A DNA stretch of 64,000 bases, taken from the NCBI GenBank assembly GCA_030533445.1, contig CM060081.1, positions 35,114,111 through 35,178,110 on the forward strand. Direction: 5' to 3'. Both the position numbers and the translations under genes were made by a program. Of this stretch, positions 36,256 to 47,530 are shown one piece after another (the stretch's first letter is position 1; every line of letters begins with the position of its first letter). This DNA is from Cyprinodon diabolis (Eukaryota > Chordata > Actinopteri > Cyprinodontiformes > Cyprinodontidae). Under the pieces are notes generated by a model. That model saw only the letters and a list, made by a program, of their open reading frames with translations. It ran no database searches and was not told the DNA's origin.

Positions 36256-37848
36256 ATTATTACATTATTATTAAATCTGAAAGGAACCAGTTCAGCATCT
36301 CTGCATTTGGATCCTCCAAAACCTCCACTCACCTGACAGGATGTAACCAACTTTAGTTTTTCACTAACATTAAACTATGGGTGACTGAGGCCAGCTGGGT
36401 CATTTGGGGAAGTCATGGACCAAGTAAAGGGCAGCAACAACAAGGGTCTCAAAACTTTACTGCCAATACAAGAAAACCAAACCAAAGAAAACCATGACAG
36501 TCACAGGGGGAAAAAAACATGGACCCATTTACCCTACATGGAGCTGAGAATAAGTTTTTGCTTTTTTCAACTTAAATACTTTGTATAAGAAAACTGAGTT
36601 TAACAACAAACAACCTGAATAAATACAAAAAGCCGTTTTTAAAAGACAATTTAAATAATTTCTAAGTCATGTCCTAAATAAAAACAACCCCCTTAAAACT
36701 TTGCAGCTATTGCTGTTTGAAATGACTGGCAATAGTTTTTTAAATATGCCGGTGGATTGGTAATCTAGAGTTGCCACATTAGGATGACATTCCCCACATA
36801 ATTTGCCGATAGATAAAGTGAAGCAGCAAAGCCCGCAGACCAACACCATCATTCCAATATTTAAGTCGGAAAGACGTTCTTTTTTGTGAAACGCTCCTTC
36901 TGAAAAGCCCCACCATTGCCTCATTAGCCTGCATATTTCCCCCATTCTCTTGGTGATTCTCCAGATGTCGTTTTTTATCAAATGTGAGAAAAGTTTTGAT
37001 GCAAAAAGCTGCTTTATATTCGACCAGCTGTAGCTTTGACCTTGGAAGTCTCTCGTGTCGTGGATGCCACTTTTGGCCACTTCATTGTTAAATCATGTCA
37101 AATAACTGTGACTGAGGCAACAGCAATGGTTTGCAGGATTTCTGATGCTTTTGGTTCTCCTGGTGTAATAATCGTAAGGCCACTACCTTTTCAGACCAAC
37201 AGATGTCAGTGACTTTGTTTCTCATGTATTCTGTAGTTTCCCTCTATGAGGCGATGATGTATTGCTTTATAATATCAACATACTCTTAAGTGATTCCTTA
37301 ATTATACAGACCTGGTAGTATTCATGTATAAGTATTATACAAATTAACAAATTAATAGACATTGCAGGGAATTACTTTTTCAAATAAAGGGACAATTGGG
37401 ATTTGATAGCTTTTTTCTCTAAAACTACATTTCTGTGTATACTTGGGTTATCTTGGCCTAATATCAAAGCCCATTTTTATATATTTGATTTAATTTTGTA
37501 TAAAAAATAAAAACAAGAAATTTGTAATATTTGCTCAAAGTGCATGGTGGAACGCTTCTATTCATTTGTCTTTATTCTTGCGTCTTGTTGCTTGTATTCA
37601 ACAGCTGAACAATCAATTAACCTTTGAGAAGAGACACAGCTCATTATTGACTTAACCTGATTTATCTTACAAGGTCCACACCACAACAGTGGGAGTTTGA
37701 TGGTTCAGTCAAAGAGAAGAGAGCATGGGGAGAGGTTCAGGGGCTTCTGAATAGGAATCTATCTTAGTCTACAAATGACATGGTAAAACGTAGGACCCCT
37801 TGGAAAGGTGTTAAATAAGATTAAAGCTAACCTAAATGTGTCTTCTTC
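36256..37848. other. No gene seen (presumed snta1 intron)
   Basis: AT-rich; an open frame over 36,667-37,080 on the minus strand has no recognisable family. It presumably belongs to the large snta1 intron if the 5' exons lie upstream. Confidence 0.35.
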
Positions 37849-38311
37849 TTAAAGCTACAGTGTGTAACTTTTAGCGACATCTAGCGGTCAGACTGCAGAC
37901 TGCAGCAACATGAACATCTCCCCCCCACCGCTTCTCCCCCCAACAGTACGGCGAGCGTTACGGGACAAAATGTCTTCCACGACGTCCGCATCACCTACCT
38001 TCTCAAGTGATGAGGTTTGTTTACATAGATAATTTTACAGATAGTATTTCATTAGTCTGTGTAGGGTATAGATTTAATGTAGACTTAAGATAATAAATAT
38101 ACCCGTTATTTTTTCTACATCGTTGTGACATTTTGGCGATCTCGCAATCACTAGTTTGTTGGCTCTGCGCTGCCGTAACGAATTCTAAGGCAACGCAAAT
38201 ATTAAGGTTAAGAGGCTGAGCTCGTAGATGATGATAAAATAACATAGTTATGTATAATATATTACATTTCTGACTGTATATCCCTGTAATTATTACACAC
38301 TGTAGCTTTAA
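37849..38311. mobile_element. Palindromic-ended MITE with TTAA target sites (piggyBac-like)
   Basis: Both ends carry the same inverted sequence AAAGCTACAGTGTGTAA, and each is flanked by TTAA (37,849-37,852 and 38,308-38,311). The TTAA target and short length (463 bp) fit a piggyBac-type non-autonomous element. An internal block contains TAGCGACATCTAGCGGTC. No coding capacity. Confidence 0.7.
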
Positions 38312-38385
38312 GATACTTTTTGTGACCATCCAAAATAAGTCTGTTGTGATTAAGCCTGATATAGAGTACATTAAATGCAGCCAGA

Positions 38386-38910
38386 GGTGTCAAGTAACAA
38401 ATGCGAAATACTTTGTTTCCTTACTTAAATAGGATTTTTGCCTATCTATACTTTACTGGAGTAATTATTTTTTAGACAACTTTTTACTTCTTCTCCTTAC
38501 AATTTTTTTTTTTATTATTTCTACTTTCTACTCCTTGCAAAAAGGAAAATTTTCAAAATAACTTGTTATTTAAATAACTTATCCAGACAATTTCCTTTCT
38601 GGAACTTGTTGTTTACCACAAACCAAAATAAATCGTTTTTCAAGATGATGCAGAGTTAAATTTAATACTGTTGTTGTTAGTTATAAAACAAGGTAAATTA
38701 AGTATAAGACAGTTATCATCCAGAATTGTAGAACATTTTTCCTTTAAAAGGGTAGTGCAGGGAAAACCATAACGTTTAAAGCATCTGTCCTTAACATTTC
38801 TCCCTGCATTACTTTTATTTTTATACTTTAAGTAGTTTTTAAAATGATACTTTTACACTTTTACTTGAGTTAAAAGCTTAAGTGTATATTATAACTTCTA
38901 CAAAAGGAAG
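38386..38910. repeat. Decayed MITE-like repeat, family A copy 2
   Basis: Begins GCCAGAGGTGTCAAGTAAC and ends near CACTTTTACTTGAGTTAAA, a known fish arrangement with worn inverted ends. Shares several blocks with 18,850-19,215. Confidence 0.6.
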
Positions 38911-40832
38911 GATGATAGTATTTGCTCTTTTATGAAGAAGATAACAGGGTCAAAGACAGATGAAAAGGCAGAGTGGGATGAATTGAGGCAATAAAACGTT
39001 ACATGAAGGTGAACAAAAATGGTTTGTAATAAAAATAACAGATAAGAAAAGCTCATCTAAAGCAGAATTGTATACAAAAGCAGATTTGGTAGGGAAAGAA
39101 AAGCAGTATTGATACAGTTAGGATGAGTGGATGATGGCCAGGAGGGTGGGGTAAAGAGCAGAAGATAAAATGTGCTACACTGGTGAGCCGATAGTAAGAG
39201 GCTTGCCGTGTGATTAGAGGGGCAGCACAGGGTGGCCTTCCTCCTTCACCAAAGCCCCTTTTAGGTCAGTGCTTGATTAGACCCACAATCAGCCTTCCCT
39301 TTATGGATTATCTTTACATCCTGATGATGCAAATATATTACTGTATATCAGGGTCTATGTGAGCATTCAGACAATGCAATCTGCCAACCTGTCACACCGT
39401 CATCCCTCAAATTCATTACGGTTCTCTGAGTACCTTCTAAGCTGGATCAGAGGTATTATGCCAGTGAATCAAGTCTAACCTCCCTTCTGTCTGACCTTTC
39501 AGCTTATTCAGGAATTTCACTTCATTACGTTCATTGTTACCAATGTTGGACTCACGCTGTCTGGCCAATCTGATTAAGTTTATTGTGACATCCTTATGTC
39601 TATTTAAACTGATGACTCAATTCTGTGGATGATCAAACAACTAAAGTAATGTCATGTTAGTTGTAATGTCATCTGGGCCTTTAAAATCTTAGGACCATAA
39701 GCTAAAGAAATATTCTATTTTAGTAATTGGACTAACTGCTGTTGAAAAAATAAATAAAAGTAACACTAATCCTTGCTAGCATACAGAGTTTTATAATTAG
39801 GTATGATAAAATTCAGTTTTATAGAAAGTCCATAAACATATTTTTTTTCTGCAGTTAGTTCAATCACACACCCAAGCACATACACCTACACACCACCGCC
39901 GCACTGGAGCTACGGCTCAGCAGGCTGTGGTATGGGTTCAGCAATTGTAGCCTCTGCTGGAGTAAAAATAGCCCAAAGGACATGGTAAGTCAGAAGGTAA
40001 GGCTCTGGTTTCACTGGGGAAGTGTGAAGTGCTCTCCTTGCACAGTACAAGAGGCAAGTAGCCAAAGGGCAAGCTGAGGAGTCACAGCACTGGACAAGAC
40101 GAGAGAGAAAGATGGTTCTTACATCTAAATATAATGGCCCAGCAAAGAGTTAATCAGTTATCTCGTTAGTCAGTGTGCTGATTCCTTTTTTAACAAAAAC
40201 TATTTAGATTTTTTAGAAATCTACTATTAAAGTGCTGAAAGCCTGACTTCTTTTAAATCAAAGTTTGAAACCAATTTGTTTAGAACTCACTAAGTTAAAC
40301 TGTTAACTAAGTTATCATTAGTTTAATTTTAACTGTTTTATTTGCTTAACTACCTGCGCTTATCATGTTTGTACATTCACTTGCTTTTATTTTGTTTCTC
40401 TTTAATTCATGTAAAGCACTTTCAATTGTCTTTGTACTGACTTGTGCTACACAAATAAACCCTCCTTGTCTAGCTTATCATTATGAAGGGACAGCAACTC
40501 CTTGACTTAGATGTCTTTACTTGATCAGTTTGATTATTTCCTACCTATGTTAAGCTTGTGCTTGTGCAGCAGAAAAAAATTGTTACAAAGACTATTTTGG
40601 AAGAAACAATAATTCAATGTTAAAGGACCTGTATATCTGCTGATGACCCAAAAACTGAATCAAGAATCCTTACAAAATAAACAAAGGAATGAAAACATGA
40701 TGATCTTGCTAAATGCGATTGGGATTCGATCTTTAATTAAATAATTTAGGGCAGGCATCCCTAGTTGTGCACTAAATAAACCCCTTTCCATTACCTCTAA
40801 AAAAGCCCACGGCTTTTCAAAGCACATGTAGC
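38911..40832. other. No gene seen
   Basis: AT-rich stretch without exon-like or transposon-like blocks that I can recognise. A GC-richer patch at 39,880-40,120 has no splice-bounded open frame resembling a PDZ domain. Confidence 0.35.
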
Positions 40833-40840
40833 ATTTCAAT

Positions 40841-42341
40841 TAGGGCTGCAACAACGAATCGATAAAATCGATAAAAATCGACTTTTAAAAGCGTTGGCAA
40901 CGAATTTAATCATCGATTAGTTGTGTCGCGCGATTAATGCGTCATCCGCTGCCGCCGTCATCACATCCACTTGACTGAAACGGGGGGAAAAAAAAAATAT
41001 GGCGGAGCGAGTCAGCGCCGCAGTTGCAGTGTTGCCAACTCAGCGACTTTTCAGACCCCTCCAGCAACTATTTTTCAAAAAAGCGACTAGCGACAAATCT
41101 GGCGACTTTTTACGGTGTCACTGGCGGCTTTTGGAGACTCTTACGTGAAAGCATGTATTGTTCCTACTCTACTGTGGGACGCCTCCCCCATCCCAACCCC
41201 GTTCTCCCTCTCCCACAGGAGTCCCTCTCAGCGCTGCAGTCAGAGCCGCAGGATTTTAGTGAGGAGTTTACCCTCAGCGTCCAGACTGCAAATGAAGCGC
41301 GCATGCGCCGGGATTGACGGCGCAAATTGATCACAATAATTAAAATAGCCTGCGCTTTGTAAAGTGAAAAAAGTCGTAACATGCAACTTTTGTAAAAACA
41401 AATGAAAATGGCACGGAAGCACCACTGTTATGACGCAGCACCTGAAAAGAAAACACGTTGGAGCCTTCGATGGCAGTGAAGAGAGCTGATCAGCAGGATG
41501 AGTAACCGTATTTGTTTCGTTTTAAAGTGGGGAAACGTAACGTTAGTTTCTCAGGTAGCTCATCTGATGCTTTCCTTACCTTGTTAGTAGGTTACAGACA
41601 GTGATAAGGTTGGCTACTTATTTTACTTTTAATTTCATTTGAATTAGCTTAAGCAGCGTTTATATTTTCTTTATAAATAAATTAACTTGCAAATTATGAG
41701 GGCAAGGCGTTTAAATCTTCTGGCAAAGATAAAGCAAAGAAGATCCTGCAATTTATGGAAGTAAAGCAGAATAAAATCCAGCAAGATTAGTAATATGTCA
41801 ATTAATTATATGCCACATTCCCATGTAAATATCTGTCTTTGGAGGATGTGTTTTTAGCACCCCTAGTTCTCTCATTTTTATTCCAAATACAATTTATAAT
41901 TTGAATCACAGGGCTATTTTTATCTCTATGGTTAAGTATTTTCTCAAGTAGCAACTTTAACTGCTATACTTCCCTGTCTTAAAAGGCAGAATTCTTCTAG
42001 TCTAAAAAAAACTCATTTGTTGAAATGGGGGGACCTATTGTTTGAACCCCTTAGGGGCTTTTAAAAACAAAAATGTCTTTTTTTGCACTTTATGAAACAA
42101 AGTACCCTATATTTTGTGGATGTACAGCTACATTTCTCATGTAAGTTTGCGTAGTTTTAACACAAACATTTATTTTTCATATTGCACCAGTACAGTTAAT
42201 GAGCAACCTGTACTTGTCTGCTTGTTTGTTCTGTCTACAATGTTTATTTTGGAATAAAGAGGTTAATATAAAAAAATATTTTTTGTCCGATTCATCGATT
42301 AATCGAAAAAATAATCGGCCGATTCATCGATTTTTAAAATA
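40841..42341 (+). mobile_element. hAT transposon relic with BED zinc finger exon
   Basis: Left end TAGGGCTGCAACAACGAATC and the repeated ATCGAT/ATCGATTA motifs are typical of fish hAT ends. The right side has CGATTCATCGATTAATCG blocks but lacks the expected terminal GTTGCAGCCCTA, so it appears clipped. ATTTCAAT occurs on both sides (40,833-40,840; 42,342-42,349), consistent with an 8-bp duplication although part of the right copy could be element sequence. The interior carries a broken BED zinc finger and no transposase catalytic domain. Confidence 0.65.
41379..41491 (+). pseudogene. Broken BED-type zinc finger of a hAT transposase
   Basis: A + frame reads TCNFCKNK, a TGA stop, then KWHGSTTVMTQHLKRKHVG. 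The C-x2-C and H-x4-H pair (QHLKRKH) with spacing typical of BED fingers is visible. The finger normally binds the element's own ends. Stops within and after it exclude function. Confidence 0.65.
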
Positions 42342-42794
42342 ATTTCAATACAGATTAAAAAAGATAATTTTACTTTCACAGTGCCTTATTTCCCTGTGGC
42401 TTTGGTCTTTCTACAGCAGAAGGACTTTTCCATGTGAACCATGCTAGTTAAAGACGCAAGCCTGTGTACAGCATGATATCCAAAAGTGCTTTGTTCCATG
42501 AGCAGTGGCAGGAAACGAAGAAGGTGAGCTTATTGATGACATTTAATTTGGGACAAAAGGATGTTATTGAAGGTTTTTGTGCTTCTTGCTACTTATGAAA
42601 TCTGATCTTAAATATGTAGAGCAAAAGGGAGATATAGAAAGCTGCAGCAAACAGGCTTGCAGACACTTCAGTGTAAAGTGTTTATGAAGTAAACCAGGTT
42701 AATAGCATTGCTTCATTTAAAACCTTATTTTCTTGTAAAAAGCCAAAAGAAAAAAAACGTTTGACATCTAACATGAAATTTCACATTTCTTTTT

Positions 42795-43215
42795 TCATTA
42801 GCTGTTGATCGGGGCCCCTCTTCCCTCCATAAAAGATATTTCATCCCAGCGCTGCATGTCCCGTGCTCGTAACATTATAAATGACCCCTCACACCCCCTC
42901 CATGAATTGTTCTCCCTGCTGCCCTCTGGGAAGAGGCTTCGAAAGCATCTGATGCTGGTCCAGCAGATTCCATAACACCTTCTTCCCCATTGCCATTAGA
43001 CTGCTGAATTTTGAACAAAATGCAAAGAAATGCGCTGAATGTTGGAAAAACTATAAATCATCTCAGTCTTATGTTTACATTGATCACCATGTTTACATTT
43101 TATCACTGCTGCATTTTAAGAAATGGAAATGTCTTGAGAGCTGTACTGAATGAAATTTTGTTTTGTATACACTCTGTGTGTACAAAATGAAAATAAAGTT
43201 TGTCTAATTCTAAGG
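42795..43215 (+). mobile_element. LINE 3' end (Rex1/L2-type), copy 1
   Basis: 5'-truncated copy of a non-LTR retrotransposon. The C-terminal end of its reverse transcriptase reads IGAPLPSIKDISSQRCMSRA, RNIINDPSHPLHELFSLLPS and GKRLRKH. A 3' UTR ending TGTACAAAATGAAAATAAAG follows. A sister copy lies at 46,770-47,530 in the same orientation. Confidence 0.75.
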
Positions 43216-44869
43216 TTTTATGTATCTAGCATAATTATATGCCCAGCATTTTATAGTGACACAATAAGGACTTAAAACCTTCAAAAAGATGGCAATAAGA
43301 GGAATAATTAAGTGAAAAAACTTTTTAAACAATCTTGCTTTCTTCATATTTAGAAGACTCTAAATAGTCTAAGACTTAGAGACTTGGACAGATTTATTTT
43401 GTCATTTTGTATACATGAATGTAAACAAAAAGACATTTCCTTAAGAACAGCTCTCAAGACAATTTCATTTTTTTTAAGTACAACCTTGAAAACAGTAAAA
43501 ACATTATAAAAACAGTGACATAAACATATGACTGTATTTATTTATTTACAGTTCTAAAATTTCATTGATTTTTTTTAAACAATAAATATCCACATAATAA
43601 CATAAAAACATCCATGTAGATCCTTGCCTCTTTTGTCAGAGATGCATTTTATGGAGAATATTGCATGCTTAATATTTATGCGATTCATTAGGGGCACAGT
43701 TTTGAAATTTTAAGTTATGTTTAAGTTAGTTTATGAAAGTTAAATTATCATTAAAAACTAAAAACATATTTGCTGTACAGGATGCACTTTATGCCCCATG
43801 CCCTGTCTTTTTTGCCCAGTCTTCCCAGTCACAGAATAATTCTATTATAGAAAAAAGAAACTAAATAATCTTTTCCACTAAAACCTATGGAGAATAACGA
43901 AGAGAGATGATTTTTCTGTCCTTGTTTGGATGTTGAGTGGTAAACAGACCCATAAAGAATACTCCTTTCTCATAAAGATTCACTAAAAAGTTTTTCGAGA
44001 TATAAAATTCTGGCAAAAAAAAAAAGAAGGTTTTTAGAACATTCTGAATTCAACCTGGAGAGACTCACATGAAGAAAATATGCAATTAGAAAGATTTTAT
44101 GGACATGATTGAAATAAATTCTTTGGCGCTCTGACCCCGGCAGAAAGCTTTTATGCTGTAAGATGACTTGGTCAGATGAATACCTTAGGAGGAGGAATAC
44201 AGCAGTGGTGTTGTTGGAATAAGCTGGAGGATGGATGGGACTCACATAGTCTAGGAGTGAGGGAGGCAGAGGTGGGTAAAGGTTTTGCTGGTGCGCAGGA
44301 GAGCAGCTGGGCCAGGAGATTAATGAAGAGCGATTTGGAGCATGATTGGCTTTGGAGAGGGTGAGGTCCGCATGTCAATTGGTAGGAGCCTGGGGGGAGG
44401 TTTTTCAGCAGGTGGTCCATGTGAAGTTGATATGTCTTCCAAATTTGGCTTAAGATTCATAATGCTTAAATTATCCTCTTTTCACTATTTTCAGTTATAT
44501 AATGTTTAAATAATATAAGGTAATTTTTGAGCCCTTCTTATATTTTTTTTATACAGGAGCTCTCAGAAATTAAAAGTGGATTTGTAAAATGAAAAAAAAA
44601 AATTCTATAAACAAACTTTTAACTATAACACTAAAGGACCAGTGTTGATATCCAGCTCAAGTATTAATGAGCTCTGTGCAGCTCTATATTAATATTATTC
44701 TAACATTATTCACTTAAAGAAAAAAATAGTTCTAGTTTATATGCCTCAAACAAATGTTCAAAATAAAATAACAAAATCCAAAAAAGGCTTCAGTAAACAA
44801 ATTCCTACTTATTAGGCATGTGTAGAGAGGGAGTATGAATCAAGTCAAAGAGCTTTGAAGTAAATGTCA
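43216..44869. other. No gene seen
   Basis: AT-rich; nothing recognised apart from simple runs. Open frames near 44,170-44,420 on both strands are G/C-rich chance frames. Confidence 0.35.
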
Positions 44870-44877
44870 TCTTGCAT

Positions 44878-45403
44878 TAGGGTTGTCACGATACTAAACT
44901 TTTCAACTCGATACCGATACTAAGAAAAATATTCGATACTCGATACCATTTTCGATACCACAAGGATAAAAACAAAGACTATTAATGAAAGAATATTTTC
45001 ATTAATAAATAAAATACAATAAATAAATACAATAAAGGTTGTATGCTGTGCACAATATTAAGCAAGCTTGATAAAAAACGTACAAAATCAAAATTAAGTG
45101 TTCCTTCCTTGGCTATGCTTTGCAGACAAAACAATGACACTAGCCAAACCGGTAAAGAAAAAAAATAATTCTCAGCAGCTGCACCTCTTACAGAAAAAGT
45201 CTGAAACTGAAAAGTGCACAGAATTATTCAATCACACAGTGTTCTGATAGTGCATTGTCCTCTATTTTGCACTTTAGATGAATGACTGCTTAGGTGCAAC
45301 TGGTGGTGGCACTGTATTGATACTTTTAAAAACGAGTATTGTATCCAGATACAACGTTTCAGTATCGATACTTTTTTGAGTTTCGATACTTTTGACAACC
45401 CTA
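44878..45403. mobile_element. hAT MITE with exact 8-bp target duplication
   Basis: Element begins TAGGGTTGTCACGATACT and ends ...CAACCCTA. The first bases are perfectly inverted, with further GATAC-rich inverted material inside. TCTTGCAT is directly repeated at 44,870-44,877 and 45,404-45,411. Length 526 bp, non-coding. Confidence 0.85.
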
Positions 45404-45411
45404 TCTTGCAT

Positions 45412-46769
45412 ATGTTATTTTTCATGGAAATCAACTGCCTATTTGTTCCTGTGCCAGCATAAAGATCTTTGGGACAGACAACTGGTTCTTGTTTGTGCAC
45501 TGAAGTCATATAAGATTTATGTCATTCAAGATTTAACTCATTGCACCACGCAAAACTCTGGAAAATAGAGTTGCTTATTAATGCCTCAAGCTGAAGAGGC
45601 AGCATACGAACTTTGAACACAACAACTTAATGTTGTGGATACTTTTTAAAGCTTTCAGATTACTAATAAATGAAAATTCTATATCTGTTTTTCATTAGCT
45701 ATTATTGTGACAGTTTACCTCCACTGATTAAATCCTTATGTCTAAATTCCTTTGAGGTGATGAAATAAAGATTGAAAAGTTTCACCAAAATTCCTAATCC
45801 TATGTAAAGTCTTGAAAAAACGGACACCCTTTAAACGGTTCTGTTAGATACTTCAGTTTATCTTATGCAAGTTTTAGAAAAAAACCTACAAATAAAAATC
45901 CAAAATGTTGAACATGCATGTATATTCATTTCTGTAAAAGACCTGTCATATCACAGCAAAAATGTCTCTCATTTAAATTAGGGTATTTTCTGCATGGAAA
46001 AATGTTTTTTCCCATTCATGTGTGTGTTTGACCAATCTACCGATTCCTCACACAGTCAATAAAGATGGTGATTCTCTACTGACCTTTGGAGTAAGTGAGC
46101 ATGCAGTGTTAGACATGTTTGTGTAGTGATAGGAATTCAGAGTGTAGCCTGCCTCCTGAACAAAACCCAGCTTAATATTTTAAAGGTGATAAACATAATT
46201 GCAATATTGTAAAAAAAAACACTTAATAGATAAGCAAAAATTTTTTTTTTACCAAAATCACATTGTCTACATTGAAAGTATTTATCAATATTTTCAGTTA
46301 CTTTGTCACAAAGCAATAAATTTAATAAGTGTCAGTAAATGCGGACTTAAATCAACATGCTGAAATTTGAATGTTTATATAATAAATGACTGTTTTTTTT
46401 TTTTTTTACAACATGGGACTGACGAAACTACTTTTTTTTGTGGTCACAGTCTCTTCCAAGAGATTAATTACAAAATAGCTTCCTAAAACCTGCTTTTCAA
46501 AGAAAACTTCCAGCTCAACAGCAAGTATGCTTTTGCTTTGAGCTGGCAGTATCTTAATACCAGGTACATGAAATAAATAGAGCGTTGAGCATTTCTAAAA
46601 AACCTTTTCCGATATGTCTGTTTTATGAGAAAGATTTTTTCTATGTAACTAAAAGATGTCAAAGATTGTCAAGCCTTATTTTAGCAATCAGTTGCAAATA
46701 TTATATTCATATCAAAACAAATCGCATCAAGCACGCCAACATTATAATAATGAGAGTGGCTGATGAATA
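45412..46769. other. No gene seen
   Basis: AT-rich sequence with homopolymer runs (for example T-run at 46,391-46,406). No exon or transposon recognised. Confidence 0.35.
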
Positions 46770-47530
46770 AAAACACAGGAATCACAAGAAACTCTGAATC
46801 AAAAGCAGAGGGAAAACTTCAAATTCTAACAAGAACACAAACTAAAGCCCAACTGCCCCCACCCATCCTCACCACCTTCTACAGAAGCAACATAGAGAGC
46901 GTTCTGACCAGCTGTCTCACTGTGTGGTGTGGAGGCTGCAGCGTCTCAGACTGGCAGAAAGTAAGAACAGTGGTGAGGACAGCAGAGAGACTCGTCGGGG
47001 CTCCTCTTCCCTCCATTAAAGACATTTCATCCCAGCGCTGCGTGTCCTGAGCCCATAACATCATCCGTGACCCCTCACACCCCCACCATGGACTGTTCTC
47101 TCTGCTGCCCTCTGGGAGGAGGCTTCGAAGCATCCGCTGCATGTTGAACTGTTGCAATGTTGCACTGTTGAAACTCTAATCAATTCTCTGCATCATACTT
47201 GAAAACATATTGCAATTGCAACATAGATTATTTTTTTCATAATCCCTTTAAATAGAACACAACTCAATGTTCTACTGCATTTTGCAGTTAATTTTTTATT
47301 TTGCACTGCACTGAACATTTCCGTCAATGCCTTTTGCACAATCACTTTAAATGTATTTTTCCATTCCTCGTGCACTGTTTACATTCTAATCACTGCAGCA
47401 CTTCAGAAATGGTAATGTTCATTATACTGTTGTAAGCTGCTCATTCATTGTTGAAAGCTGTACATATAGAAATATTGTTTTGTATACATTCTGTGTTTAC
47501 AAAATTACAATATTGTTTGTCTAAGTCTAA
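46770..47530 (+). mobile_element. LINE 3' end (Rex1/L2-type), copy 2
   Basis: Reads QLPPPILTTFYRSNIESVLT, SCLTVWCGGCSVSDWQKV, RTAERLVGAPLPSIKDISSQ then, after one stop, AHNIIRDPSHPHHGLFSLLP. This is the C-terminal end of the reverse transcriptase of the same family as the 42.8-kb copy but extends further 5'. The 3' UTR ends TTACAAAATTACAATATTG. A TGA within the coding part and a worn 5' portion show decay. Confidence 0.8.

Noticed and set aside
36667..37080. 137-codon minus-strand ORF
   Set aside because: No family resemblance and no repeat or splice support; kept as unexplained chance frame.
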